Part shown: positions 33,758-45,376 of the stretch, in pieces
How the letters are laid out: each line of letters opens with the position of its first letter
How positions within the stretch are numbered: the stretch's first letter is position 1
From: Aselliscus stoliczkanus
Taxonomy: Eukaryota > Chordata > Mammalia > Chiroptera > Hipposideridae
Assembly (NCBI GenBank): GCA_033961575.1
Contig: CM066740.1
Span: 60,023,213 to 60,087,212, forward strand
Reading direction: 5' to 3'
Length of the DNA stretch: 64,000 nucleotides
The notes under the pieces: model-generated
What the model was told of the DNA's origin: nothing
The model's input: the letters and a program-made list of their open reading frames with translations, nothing else
Databases searched by the model: none
Position numbers and translations under genes: made by a program

Positions 33758-36700
33758 GAAAAACTGGAGCATTCCCATGTTATACAGACAAACCCATTTG
33801 CAGAAACGTTCTCTTCCCATGATGCTCTGCCCTCCATATTTCAAACTCTTCTTCTATCTTGTTCAGTTCCTCTAAGTTTGTAAATGATTATTACGCACAA
33901 AGTATTTATTCATTCCTGATCTAGGTCCAGTCTTGGTTTCTGACTATTGGGAGGTACACTGTGTGTGCTCATATCCAATCCCCCATGTGAGTGTCTCAAG
34001 TATAATTCTGGAGACTACAGTAAAAAAGAACATTTCCCCTTCCTCGTGTTATGTAGGGAAAGGACCTTGATGCCAGTACCTATCAGCAAGCTATCCTAGA
34101 AGTCTCAAAACAGAAAGACTTACAGACCACACTAAGACGCTTGATTCCCACTGTTGATGAAATCAATTTAAAACACAAACAAGGAGACATGATGGGTAGA
34201 TTAACCTACTTAGGCTAGGTTTTCAGCAGGTAGTGCCACTCTACCTGAGTCCTGGGCTAATAAAGTTGATGTGTTCTGTCTCTGCTGCAGCAGCCTTCCC
34301 CAGTAATGACCAGAGTAGGGTTTGAGGAAGGGGACCCACAGGATGAATGTGCTGGGGCCATTGATATACCCTTGCTCTATCAGAGAAACATGGGGGCAAG
34401 CATGGCTAACTCACAGCTGTAGCTTGCCAATTCACTGTGAAACAACCATGGTTTCTAACTGCATTCTTGGGCAAAGCACATGTAGAGCAAGAGTGGGAAT
34501 GCAGAGGGTGTCACCAACAGATGGTTGATGTCAGGGATGACCCAATTGTCAGGTCATGACATTGTTTGTCTATCCTTTACCAGCTTTAACATTTTACCAG
34601 TATATGTTTTCTTTTCTATTTTCAGCATTTCAGGTTTCTAACTTACTGTTAGTATTTAGCACACACTATGAATTCTGCCCAGGCCTGTGTACTTAACACA
34701 TATTATGATTTTTTCCTATGGCTCAGAAGCCACTTGCTAACCCACTATCTATGCTTTACATTGCTTATGTGTTTCATTCATTTTATTTATTTTTCTTGTC
34801 TTTTTTAACAGAAATGATACAGGAAATTCACATTATGCAATAGAATAGGAGGACAGATGGAAAAACAATATGGAAAATGCAGTTTTGATGGCTTATCCCA
34901 ATAATTGCTGCTGCTTTAACAAATAGTACATTATGAAACATTCTTTTAAAAGAAATTCTTCAATTAAATTTCCTAATCATAAGATATACATGCTCATTTT
35001 AAGAAACTGGAAAAATACAGAAAAGTACAAAGAAGAAAACAAAAATCCATAAGGTGGTAACCTTATGACAATCAATGCCAACATTTTTATATACTTTTTA
35101 AAAAATATGTCATATTTTAGTAGACATCTTTCCTGCACTGTTACAATTGTACATATATTTCTATGTCCTGACATTTTCCCTAGCTATTATGACATATGTA
35201 TCTTCCTACTTTACTATAAACTTTGGATAAATACCTATTTAGTGGTGCAAAGATATATTTTTTAGATTTTGTATTTTAATAAGCTGTGTTTGTTTTTGTT
35301 TTTTTGATACATTGGCTGTTTGGGGTTTTCTATAATGTACATATGTAACAGCTATATACATAAAGCTTTTTGTCTCTTTCGTATTATTTACAAAGGATGA
35401 CAGTGGATTAAATTGTTGAAAAAACTTAAATGTTTTTAAGGATCTAGAGATAGATATCAAAAAAATTATATTCTAATTGGGTTGCTGCAGTTGCAGACCC
35501 ACATAATAGTTTCTAAACTAGAAAGGTGTGTTGAGGACATAGCCTAATTTCTATACTTCATGGGAATTTCATTTTGTGTGATAAATGATGATCTGATGTG
35601 AGATTTTCTCTGTCCTTAAGAATCTGGGATCCTCTGTCATTCTTCTCTGATCAGATGCAGTTGTACATGAGAAATGACAAACCCCAGTGTGTGTGTCCCA
35701 CTCTTCCTTGTTTCCACAAATCCTTGCCAAATTCAGAGATGATGTTCTTTCCTTGTTTAAGCCCCTTGTTTTTAAAATTCCTTATGGTGACCAAGCTCTG
35801 TGGGTACAATGAGGCAAACGCTTCAACAGGAGGGAAAGAGGGTGTTTTAACTTTTTATTACTTTCCACGAGCCAAAAATGTGGGCTGTGGCAACCCGCAT
35901 TCAACACTGCTGCCTCAGTGAGGCAGGTTCTGTGAGAAAGTGGTTTCTGAAGGAGACATTAAAAGAGCAGGCAAACCTATGTTTTAATGAATGAGACTTT
36001 TTCACAACATTTGGCAATAACTGTGTTCCCCTTACTTGTTTCAGCAGATATGATTTATTTTCTGAAGAGCGACACCTAGGTTGTAAAAATGACTCCAGAA
36101 CAAAATACTAATATAAACTGTCATGTTGTGCTGATTCCATTTCAGAAGGCAAAGAAAGAAATCATGAATGGCATGGTGATTATTACTGGGGCTTCAGGCT
36201 TATAAGGGGCATCTAACTCGAGTCTCCCCAGACTGTATGCTGCATGCTGCACTCTATGAGAGAAGGTCCAGCAGTCCAGGACGCACTGTACTGCCTCCTG
36301 CCAGGTTTGTTAAGGGAGCTCTCAACTCAATCGCACACAGCAAGGTCCCTCCAGGGGGCCAGCCCAGCTGGGCTGCTGCTATGCTTGGTGACTTGAATGA
36401 CCTTTAAGTCTGAGAAGGTCTGGGTAGGGTCAAGCCCTTTCCTCCTGCTTTAGGCTTTGCTGCCTCAGAGGGTGAAACCAGAAGGGAGAGGATGAGTTGT
36501 CTCTCATGCTGGTTCACTAACTGCTGTAGTTAGTGAAATCCTTTTCGATGATAAATTAGTGACTGTTTTCCTTCCTCCCCAATGGTATTAGGAGATATTC
36601 TTTTCTGACATTTTTTAGAACTTCAATTTCATGGTATTTTATGAATTTTAATTCAAAAGATAGGTCCTCTATCTTTACCTGATTTTTATCTTAAACAGTA

Positions 36701-37700
36701 TGTCTTATTGTTTCTAAAACAATTATTTTATTAAATATCTAGGGCATAAGTAGGGTTTTTCACATTCAATTGTTTTGATTTGCATGGAGTGAACCATATT
36801 TTGATGCAAACAGCCAGTATCTCTGTGATCTGATTCAGCACTTGTCTCATCCAAGGTAGGAGCTCATCACGCATTCAGACCATCAGCTCTGGCACTGAGG
36901 GTAAGTGTACATGCATGAATCCATTTGCCTCATTGATTCTTCTCCCTCAGAAATGCAGCTGCAGGTTCCTGCATCAGAGCCGCCTTGGGCTAGAGCAAAG
37001 CTGGGCTCTGAGTAACACTCTAGGAGTGTGCTTTCAGTGGTTTCTTTCACAGAACACAACGGCTAAACAGTCACTTCTACTAGGTTTTAATTAAGTTTTG
37101 GAGTTAGATCACATGCCTTATTTATTAAATTTAAGTCCATGGTAGTTTTAAAACTCATATGGAGAATAATTTGTGATATTTTACATTTGTGTACATGCAT
37201 CCATAAGAAAAAAATTAAAGTACATTTAAGAGTTTTATTTTTCTCCGCCACATGAACAAAATTTTGAAAGTATATACATGTTAGTGTGTGTACGTGTGTG
37301 TGTTCATTTCATAAAAGCATCTGCTCCATGTAAAATAATGGTAAGCAAGTTAAAGGACAGGTGCATATCTCTCTAACCACTTCATATCATCCAATAAATC
37401 CTTAAATAAAAAGAAAAAGTCCTACTAATTGGAACATAAAATGCACCTCATCCCTGGTCCCAGTGTACCTTTTTATAAGGTGATATAATCAAAAGTAAAA
37501 TTTTTAGAAAAAAATATTTCTTATTCTGTGTACATTCAAAAAAATTAGGATGGAAATTTTTCCTTGATACCCCAAGGAAAATTTGGGGTATCAGTGGTTG
37601 GGGGTGCTCCTTAAGTGAGGGAGGGTGCAGAACACGCCCCACATACACCTTTTCTACATAATGACTTCGTGTAAATTAGAAAAAGGCCCTGTTTCCTCAG
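33758..37700. other. Unassigned, mostly unique-looking DNA
   Basis: Nearly 4 kb without a repeat I can name and without a convincing exon. The longest open frame (35598-35921, 107 codons) has no known domain and no supporting splice or promoter context. This is one of the most likely places for conserved non-coding elements if any exist here. Confidence 0.5.
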
Positions 37701-37749
37701 CATTTTCCTGCCACCTTTACAAAGACAATAACAAAGCCCTCCAAAGCTA

Positions 37750-37890
37750 TGATCTCTCCTGGGTGAATTGCATGATAACCTGTAATTAAATGGACTCAAT
37801 TCTGGAAGAGACAAATTTAACCAGAAGGTTAAATAAGCATTGTCCAAATAGAGGTAACCTAAGAATAATGAGGGGAACTGGTAAAGGTGA
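37750..37890 (-). pseudogene. ERV Env transmembrane tail remnant
   Basis: On the minus strand one frame reads LFGQCLFNLLVKFVSSRIES, a stop, then LQVIMQ. This resembles the membrane-exit and cytoplasmic tail of gammaretrovirus-like Env TM subunits. It lies after the integrase C-terminal remnant in element order, as env should. Only this short piece of env is visible. Confidence 0.55.
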
Positions 37891-38019
37891 GAGAAGGGAC
37901 CATAACTAAGATCACCAAGAATGAAAAGGGGATCCCAGGTGGGTGCAAGAGGAAAACAAGAGCTCTTGAGAGAAAGGTAATGAAGAGCAGTTCTAGGAGT
38001 CTGAGGTTATTAGTACTTA

Positions 38020-38500
38020 TTAGTTATTAGTACTTATCCGACCTGGGAGATTGACTTGCCTGTTTGAACAGAAGCTTAAGAAGTTCAATTGTCTTATAGG
38101 AACAGGAGTGGCAGTCTTCCTTTCTGGGGGAGTCCTGTGAAGACCTAAATGAAAAGGTTTTATTGAAGAAAAGGGGACGCAGCTGCTGACTTTCTGCAGC
38201 CCAACAGTAGTTGGGGCACTCAGGAGAACTGTATAAGCTCCCTTCAATTTAAGAGTTAACTTGGCTGTCAGGGACCCCGCCTTCCTCTAGGCTTCTAGCA
38301 ATATTTTGTCCCAAATTTAGGGGGCTGCTATGTGTAGAGGGGTTGGCCTGGGGAGGTGCCAGTCCCTCATTTCCTGAGTGCCTACTTAACCTCTCCCAAG
38401 TTAATAATATAGGAAATAACAAAATTAAGGTCAGAATCTAAAGCAGTGGGCAGCAATTAGAGCTGGGGCTTAGAGGTCTGCTGACAAAGCATTCCCAGAG
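38020..38500 (-). pseudogene. ERV integrase tail, second copy
   Basis: MKGAYTVLLSAPTTVGLQKV and VSSCVPFSSIKPF match the integrase C-terminal domain, and the preceding 200 bp align by eye with 13,315-13,492. As in the first copy it follows protease directly, with RT, RNase H and most of integrase missing. Confidence 0.72.
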
Positions 38501-38514
38501 TCCTTTTAAGTGGC

Positions 38515-38700
38515 TCTATTTATTTTTACAACCAAGCAGATTTCAGAGGAAATAGGTCCAGAGTGAGCAGTTGAGATAGAATAAATGGCTCCCATATCAA
38601 TTAGAAAATTAACAGGCTCACCTGCCATGTCAAGGGTAATCTGCAGTTCTGACCCTGGGATTAGAACAGCTTGGGAGCCACTGGGAGCTTCAGGTCCATT
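38515..38700 (-). pseudogene. ERV protease remnant, second copy (DMGA)
   Basis: The minus strand reads LDMAGEPVNFLIDMGAIYS, with Asp-Met-Gly in place of the usual Asp-Thr-Gly, exactly as in the copy at 13.6 kb. About 83 bp present at 13,499-13,581 are absent here. Confidence 0.75.
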
Positions 38701-38702
38701 AG

Positions 38703-38975
38703 TTAATTATAGACATTTGTGGGAAAGAAGTTGGTCCCCACTCCCTTCAGAGTGGGGGACAATCCCTCCTCCAGTGCCCTTTTTAGTTTGCACATGGGGC
38801 AAAGCTTCCTTGGAGGATTAGGACACTTTTTACTGCAGTGGTCTGGGCTTCTATATTCAAAGCAGTTTCCTTTATCTGGTGTGTCTCTCATGGGGTTGCC
38901 GGGGTGCTCTTGAGGTGGCTTTGGCCTGTCTAGTAACTGCAGCAAAAAGTCTGGCCCATCTCCGGCTTTGTTCAT
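38703..38975 (-). pseudogene. ERV nucleocapsid remnant, second copy
   Basis: The frame contains a proline-rich lead and GNCFEYRSPDHCSKKCPNPP, a CCHC zinc knuckle in which the second Cys is Tyr. CPMCK follows. The two ERV copies have lost different zinc ligands, so those losses are private decay. Confidence 0.75.
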
Positions 38976-39655
38976 CTCAATGTTTTTTCTTTCCTTGTCT
39001 TCTCTGTATTGATTTTTAAAGATGTTTAAACAAATGTCTTTAATAGGATCTGTCCCTTTTCATTAAGATGCAACAATGGGTCAGAATTACTATAATATCC
39101 TGTCAGGTTAGGGAAAATATTAGGCCAAGCTTAATGAATTTACCCTAAACTTATCTAGGTTTTTGGTAAAAACAGTTAAATTGTGCTTTACACTGGCTTA
39201 TATCTGACCTGAGAAGAGCACATGAACTCCAGTAGTCCTAGAATACAGAAGCTTACATAATTATTAGCAAAATTTAGTTCTTACTATTGTGAAGATTTAG
39301 TTTTCTTCAGTAACCAAGGACCTGATTAGGACAATATAAAATATAGAAATTATTCTAATGACACATATAATCTTTGCTTTTTAGGCAGAAACTTTTTTAT
39401 ATTATCAATAGTGGACCAACAGTCTAAGAAATGTGTCCTACTTAGCATAAAGAGAAAACTCAACTCTACTAGCTTACTTTCAATATTAAAATTGATTTAA
39501 TTGTATTTAGCTTAACTCTAAATAAAACTCAAGAATTTTCACAAAACTTCTACAACTTTCCCCATTTCCCTTAGTTTTTCTCTTCTTACTCATTCAGAAA
39601 CAACCATCTTTAGGACAAATTACTTTCTTTCAGTTCCTTCAAGACTGTATTTCCA
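38976..39655 (-). other. ERV internal DNA of unknown content, second copy
   Basis: Aligns with 14,101-14,576. No protein recognised. It ends at the SINE insertion; the right flank resumes at 40,331. Confidence 0.6.
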
Positions 39656-40321
39656 GGACCCGCCAAGTGGCACACTGGTTAAGAGTTGGCTTAGAGCGCT
39701 ACCTCTGAGCAACAGGGCTGCCGGTTTGATTCCCACATGGGCCACTGAAAGCTGCGCCCAAGCCGAGCTGTTGCTGAGCTGCCAGCAGGTGGCAGGATGG
39801 CTCAGCTGGTGTAACAACAAGATTGCCTGTTTGATGGTTGGCTATGCCCGCTGACAACTAAGACTGAACTCGGCACCTGCCGCCCTGATAGCTCAGTGGA
39901 TAGAGCATGTGCTCTTAACAACAAGGCTGCTGGGTTCAACTCCCTCATGGGATGGTGGCTATGCCCACCAACAACGAAGATTGAACTCAGCATCTTGAGC
40001 TAAGCTGCTGCCCAGATGGCTCAGTGGATGGAGTGTGCACTCTTAACAACAAGGCTGCTGGTTCAACTCCTGCATGGGATGGTGGCTACACCCACCCACA
40101 ACTAAGATTGAACCCAGCACCTTGAGCTTGGACGCCAGAGCTGCTGATGGGAAGCCAGATGGAGACTGGCGTCCTCCACAATGAAGACTGAAGAATAACA
40201 ACTTGGCTGGTCCCCTTCCCCAATTCCCCATCACTGTTCTCCTCCCCCAATTCCCCAATAAAATCTTAAAAAAAAAAAAAAAGAAAAAATTGCTAACATG
40301 AGAAAGCTTTAAAAAAAAAAG
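39656..40321 (+). mobile_element. Composite multi-tRNA SINE (type D) with TSD
   Basis: The tRNA-like head (ggtttgattccc B box) is followed by gcaggtggcaggatggctca. Two tandem units of about 125 bp follow (about 39,888-40,011 and 40,012-40,135), each with gctcagtggat, aacaacaaggctgctg and ttcaactcc. A tail then gives ccccttccccaattcccc and aataaaatctt with A-runs. The TSD gtatttcca is at 39647-39655 and 40322-40330. Confidence 0.9.
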
Positions 40322-40330
40322 GTATTTCCA

Positions 40331-40859
40331 TACCTTATACCTTCCTTGAAAACACATCATTTCCTTTCATATTAATTTGAATCTATAACCTTCAGAACCT
40401 TAATTTTAACTGATAACCCCAAAAAAAGCAATTAGTACTTCCACTGGGAATTCCAGGAATATATTTTGAAAACTTCAAAAGCATAGGCTTTTGTAATAAA
40501 ATATAAGATATATTTATTAACAGATCTTAATTTATCTTTTAATGTTCCTATGACAAGAAGCCAAAAATAGATGAACTCACACCTATCTGGTAATGAATAT
40601 TTCAGCATTTCATTATTTTGAAATTCCTAGATATTCAATAATTTTTATCATTTAACATAACTTAGCAAAACTAAAACCTTAAGTTACCAACAGATGCTGA
40701 GAAATCATGTCCAAGCATCCACAATATATGATTTTTACTGAAAAGTTTTCATTTAAAATCTTATTTTAGTTACTTCTTATTAGTTCTTAACTCTATGAGA
40801 GTTTAAAGTTAATTATCCAAGCTATTTTCTTAACAAATTTTGTAACAGAGATAACAAGA
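40331..40859 (-). other. ERV internal DNA, AT-rich, unassigned
   Basis: Lies between the matrix-region remnant and the SINE. No capsid signature was found, although capsid would be expected. Confidence 0.4.
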
Positions 40860-41460
40860 ATTTATTTTAAAAGTAGGCTTATTCAGAATGCTGGCACTCT
40901 GGGAGGATGGCAGATTCCTGTCCAAAGGCCATCTCCCATATAATAAGTCCCACTGTAGGTGGTCCCTGCAGGACTTAGAAGAGGAAGAGGACCAGTGGAG
41001 AAAAGGGGAGGGGTCACAGGAGACAAGGGAAAGGGATGGGGCAGAAAAATTGGAGGGACTGGAAAGAGGGTGTCCTAAAGCCTGGGAAGGAGGAAAGTCC
41101 AGAGGCTGTCTCAGCCATAGGGGAGAGCGAGATAAGAGAAGATCATTAAGAAGGTTTGGGGAGGTAGACTGAGGAAATTTAGCCAAGCATATGCAGCTTT
41201 GTTTCCTGAGGTCCGGGTCTTGATTTAGGGCCATTAAGGCTTGGATATTGGGGGCTTCAAACCATTTTTGTTCCCGCTGGAATAAGAGATCTACTTAGAT
41301 GATATTAAAGAATTCTGTTGGCCATCCAGACCTCCTGACTATCTAACTTATATTGTGTCCAGGCAATGTGCAGAAATATATTATTAGAGATGAGAGGTCA
41401 AAGTTTGTCCAGTTCTTAAGAAGACAGCCAAGAGGAGAGTCATGGGGATTAGAGGGGATG
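40860..41460 (-). pseudogene. ERV Gag matrix / proline-rich region remnant
   Basis: Minus-strand frames give HDSPLGCLLKNWTNFDLSSL and GWPTEFFNII (matrix-like), then REQKWFEAPNIQALMALNQD and PDLRKQ, then a Pro/Ser-rich stretch. The order and wording fit gammaretrovirus-like Gag N-terminal sequence. Stops and at least one frameshift separate them. Confidence 0.65.
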
Positions 41461-42130
41461 CCTTCCATGACTGTAGGACTAGTGGCTCATGATAGCTGAG
41501 TGGGAGATTGAGGGACAGCCCCTTAAATCTCCAAACAAAGCATTCCTCCAACTCTGGGTTATGGACTGAACCGGTGCTTTATCACGTACTTGAGAGTGAG
41601 CAAACAAGATAAAATGACTGATCATTAGCTACAAGGGTGTCCCCTGAGCTACTAAGGTCATGGGTCATGGACCTAGCCTGTGGAATCCCCCGGCATCACA
41701 TGGAAGGCCCCAGGCATATCCACTTACTGACTGACACCCCAGCAAGTCACTGGAAGTGCTTCCCTGGAAGATCGGTTAAAATGTGAAAGTAGAGGAGCCA
41801 GGGAGAAAGAGACTAAAGGGGAGTCTCACATTGTTCAGCCTTGGAGTCTCCATTGGAGAATAGGTCAGACTTTTGATTCCACTGGAGAGTAGCCCCAGCC
41901 AGGAAACATCAGTTCCTGCCTAATCCATAGGGGATCCACAAGAGGCTCATGGAATGGAGAGGAAGGAGACCTATTTAGCGTGTGTGGATTCACCTGGAAC
42001 AAGCTGCCACTGTTGACTGTGCCACACATTGAAGAGTAGGTCTTAGAAGGGATACAGCCCTGGAAGAACCCTGGCAGGGACAGGAGAAAGTTGGTCCCAA
42101 AATGTTGGGACCACAAAATGTTGTGGCTGC
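41461..42130 (-). other. Probable ERV 5' leader
   Basis: Upstream of the matrix remnant in element order. An inverted-looking ttggtcccaaaatgttgggaccac lies at about 42,093-42,116, where a primer-binding site might be, but it does not match any I can name. No LTR with clear ends was found beyond it. Confidence 0.35.
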
Positions 42131-43799
42131 TTCCTCACAGGTTTGCGAAAGAATTCACCGTGGCCCGTAGAAATACTGAAGGAAGATTCATTAAAGTAAG
42201 AAGAGGGTTGGCTGGGCAGTTATAGTGTCACCCTTACATTAGGGTCCATGCCAAAAACCACAAAAATTATTTTAAAAATTCTATCATCTGACAATTTGAT
42301 TAGGTTCTCTTACAAAATATTTCTGAAAGTATTAGAAACCCGTTGACTTTCAAAAGAACTTCATTAGCTCTGTCATTAGGGTCATTCATTTTCTAAGTGT
42401 CTAGAATATATATACCAAAAGACTTTCCTAAGTGACTGTCAATTATACCTGTTACTCTTTCACTTACAGCAGCCTTCTATAGCTTCATCTATATAGTTAG
42501 AAAAGGTGAATAAGATTGGAATGTTGTAAATTTAGTGTGCCTTTGTCAGTGTGTTGCAATACTTTTTCACCTTATATATTCTTAAATGTTTTTGTCAGAA
42601 ACTTAAGAGTTTGCCAACTTCACCTCATCTGTTTCATCTAATTGATAAAATGGTCACTTTTAACCAAATTTGTAAAGTCAGTCCCCTTTGGCAAATCAAT
42701 TAGCCAAATCAGAAAATCGTATTTTCCTATTTTTAGATTCAAACTAAGGGTTAATATGTGTTGCTGAGACAGCCGTCTCACTTCTAAATTCTTTTTCTAA
42801 GATAAATACATAGATAAGATATGGAACTTTGCCACACAACTTTTGCCTGATGAAATAAGGTCCTTTTGTTGCCAATATTTTGTACTAGGTTCTTTGTTTT
42901 GGTTTCGTGGGTGTCTCTCACAGGGACCATGCTTTATTTGGCATCCGTTGAAAATTAGAAGAGGCAGGGTCTTTAAAAATTCTTACCACTTTTTGCCTTT
43001 TCATTAGATAGTATGTCTTATTACTAAATACAGAAACCTGGGCCAAAATGCTGATTTCTGGCTCTGTGTTTCCATGCTTTGCCCTTAACAAAAATAGTTA
43101 TAAAACTGAGAAGACAGGAAACCTTATCAAAGCCTTGATTGAAGGAAACTTCACGAAGGAAATGTTCACATCAGTGCTTTATCAGGAGGTTTCATATCTC
43201 AAGTCAATGTAAGATTCATGGTGGAAAAGAGATGTACCTTTGTTTTTTGTTTTGTTTTGTTTTGTTTTTTTTGGAATGGAACATGGCAGGAGGGGCATTG
43301 TGAGGGGAGGTATATGCAAACCCATTTGCAGACTGGACATGAAGTGATTGTCTTACTCTAGGCTGGACTCAAATCCATCATATACTGGCCCTAATGATCC
43401 TTTTCATCAAAGTCTCCCTTGACTGTCTACCTGAGTTCCTTCCATGCTATGGGCAGAGTAATAAAGTGGTTACTTAGAGGGCAATATAAATGCAAGCAAT
43501 GATCTTAATCACAGGGCTCCAGTGTGGGAATTTTTGGAAGCTAAAAATGTAGATTTCTGAGTCTTTCTCATAGAGGTGATATTGAAACCATGGAAGCCCA
43601 TGAGTCTATAAAGATGAGATGTAAGGAGAAGGGACTTTGTGAATGCCCAGGCCAAAGCGTGCTGTGTTTATGTTACTGGGTTGCGATAATATTCCTCTCA
43701 AGGGAAAGAATTCAGGTAAGAGAAAGCATTTTGTACAGGTACAGGATAATAAGAAATTTATTAGTAAAGGCAGATATATTCTAAGATGGGGAGTGGATC
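42131..43799. other. Unassigned DNA
   Basis: May include the decayed 5' LTR of the second ERV near 42.1-42.7 kb, but no TG...CA pair or TATA/AATAAA order was established. A (TTTTG)n run lies at 43,247-43,268. Confidence 0.4.
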
Positions 43800-43985
43800 A
43801 ATCCCAAGAGGATGTAAAGTATAGCATAGTGAGTATAGTCAGTGGTATTATAATGTATCAGATAGTTAGTAGACTTGTTGGGTTTATCACTTTGTGAGGT
43901 GTGTAAATGTCTAACCATTATCTTGTTCTGTATAACTGAAATGAAAAACAAAACAAAGCAAACAAACAAACAAACAAATCAAAGT
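43800..43985 (+). mobile_element. L1 3' end fragment
   Basis: ggatgtaaagtatagcatag, gtatagtcagtggtattata and cactttgtgaggtgtgtaaa match L1 3'UTR wording, followed by an aaacaaac tail. This is the only L1 piece on the plus strand, and it is severely 5'-truncated. Confidence 0.75.
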
Positions 43986-44079
43986 CATTTTCTTTGTGGA
44001 TTACTTTGTCCGGAAATGTATTTTTTGCAAACTAGCAGATAAAGAAATCAGGTCACTATCAGAGTCCAAAATAAGTGAA

Positions 44080-44230
44080 AAAAAACTTATACTCATTTAT
44101 TCATTAAACAAATATGCACTGAGCACTTTTCTTCTACTGGTGAACAATTATACAATACAGGCATGGATGGCCCTGCCTTCATGGAACTTATGGCATGGCT
44201 GGGGCTGTCAAAGAAAAATAAAGCTGGACA
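44080..44230 (+). repeat. Ancient dispersed mammalian repeat, family unnamed
   Basis: tactcatttattcattaaac, aatatgcactgagcac, tacaatacaggcatgg and ccctgccttcatggaactta follow the wording of a common old mammalian repeat (attcaacaaatatttattga-type). I am not sure of its family. Confidence 0.5.
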
Positions 44231-44883
44231 CTAGTTAAAGGTAATTAGAGAGACTGTTCAGCACTTCTGTGGTGAGGGAGAGAGCTCAATGTAAGCTGAG
44301 CTTAACTGCCAACACAAAGTAGGAGGCCTTTTAAATGTTGAGGTATGCTAAAGGAAAGCCATTAATGGATGTTAAGAGGTGTTGGTCTATGTGATTTGGC
44401 CATCTGGTTTAATTGTGCTTATCAGGAGGAGAAACAAATTTCTCTTATCTTTAGAACAGGAAGTAGTTTTACAAATTGGAGCAAGACAGTACACTCAGAA
44501 GTTAGGTTTTTACCCTCCCTCAAGAACTGGGAGATTGGACAGGTATCTCCTTGGATGTCTGCATTTCAAAGAGATGGCTTCCAGGTCCTTGAGGAGGCAT
44601 TTCTGGGTGGTAGAAGATTTACATCTCAGAGGGGTAGGAAAAGGATTTATAATTGCAAGTTTTCTAAAGTACATGCTCTAAGAAAAGGGAAGTCAGAGGT
44701 CTATAACAAACTGGAACAAACAATAAATTTGGTGGCATTGAGTTTTCATGTTGGGGCAGGCATTTTAAGGGAGTTGAAGATGACATCCTAGGAGCAAGGC
44801 CTTTAGCTGATAGAAACCATTCTGTTTGTTCAAGTATGTTAGTGTAGAGATGGGGGTGGGGGTGGTTGAAATTGATTGTGCTG
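44231..44883. other. Unassigned DNA
   Basis: Contains two overlapping open frames of 140 and 100 codons (44369-44791). Their overlap and lack of domains suggest chance. Nothing else recognised. Confidence 0.5.
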
Positions 44884-44898
44884 AAAATTGCACTTCTT

Positions 44899-45361
44899 TT
44901 TTTTTTTTTAAGATTTTATTGGGGAATTGGGGGAGGGGAACAGCGTTGGGGAATTGGTGAAAGGGAACAGCCAATTTGTTGTCCTTCAATCTTAGTTTTG
45001 GAGGGCACCAGTCACCATCTGGCTTCCCATCAGCTCGTGGGCATAGCCACCATGCCATGCAGGAGTCCAATCAGCAGACTTGTTGTTAAGAGTGCACGCC
45101 CTATCCACTGAGCCATTCGGGTGGCCACACAGCTTAAGGTGCCAAGTTCAGTCTTAGTTGCAGGCAGGTGTAGCCCACCATTGAACAGGCAATCTTGTTG
45201 TTACACCAGCTGAGCTGTCCTGCCACCTGTTGGCAGCTCAGTGACAACTCAGCTAGGGCGCAGTGTTCACTGGCCCATGTGGGAATCGAACCGGCAGCCC
45301 TAATGCTCAGAGCACATGCTCTAAGCCAACTCTTAACGAACTGAGCCACTTGGCTGGCCCC
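44899..45361 (-). mobile_element. Composite type D SINE, one internal unit, 15-bp TSD
   Basis: Reversed order: T-run, aagattttattggggaattgg, one tandem unit (gtgcacgccctatccactgag), gccatcctg/ccacctgttggcagc linker, and head ending cttggctggcc. Perfect TSD aaaattgcacttctt at 44884-44898 and 45362-45376. Confidence 0.93.
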
Positions 45362-45376
45362 AAAATTGCACTTCTT

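Noticed and set aside
39888..40135. tRNA genes
   Set aside because: The A-box and B-box-like text belongs to tandem units of a composite SINE with an A-tail and TSD. No cloverleaf with a full acceptor stem was found.
41210..42130. 5' LTR and primer-binding site of the second ERV
   Set aside because: A leader is likely, but I could not identify a primer-site match, TG...CA ends or a TATA/AATAAA order, so no LTR was called.
44369..44791. 140-codon plus-strand open frame
   Set aside because: Another frame of 100 codons overlaps it, composition is ordinary, no domain or splice context is visible. Treated as chance.
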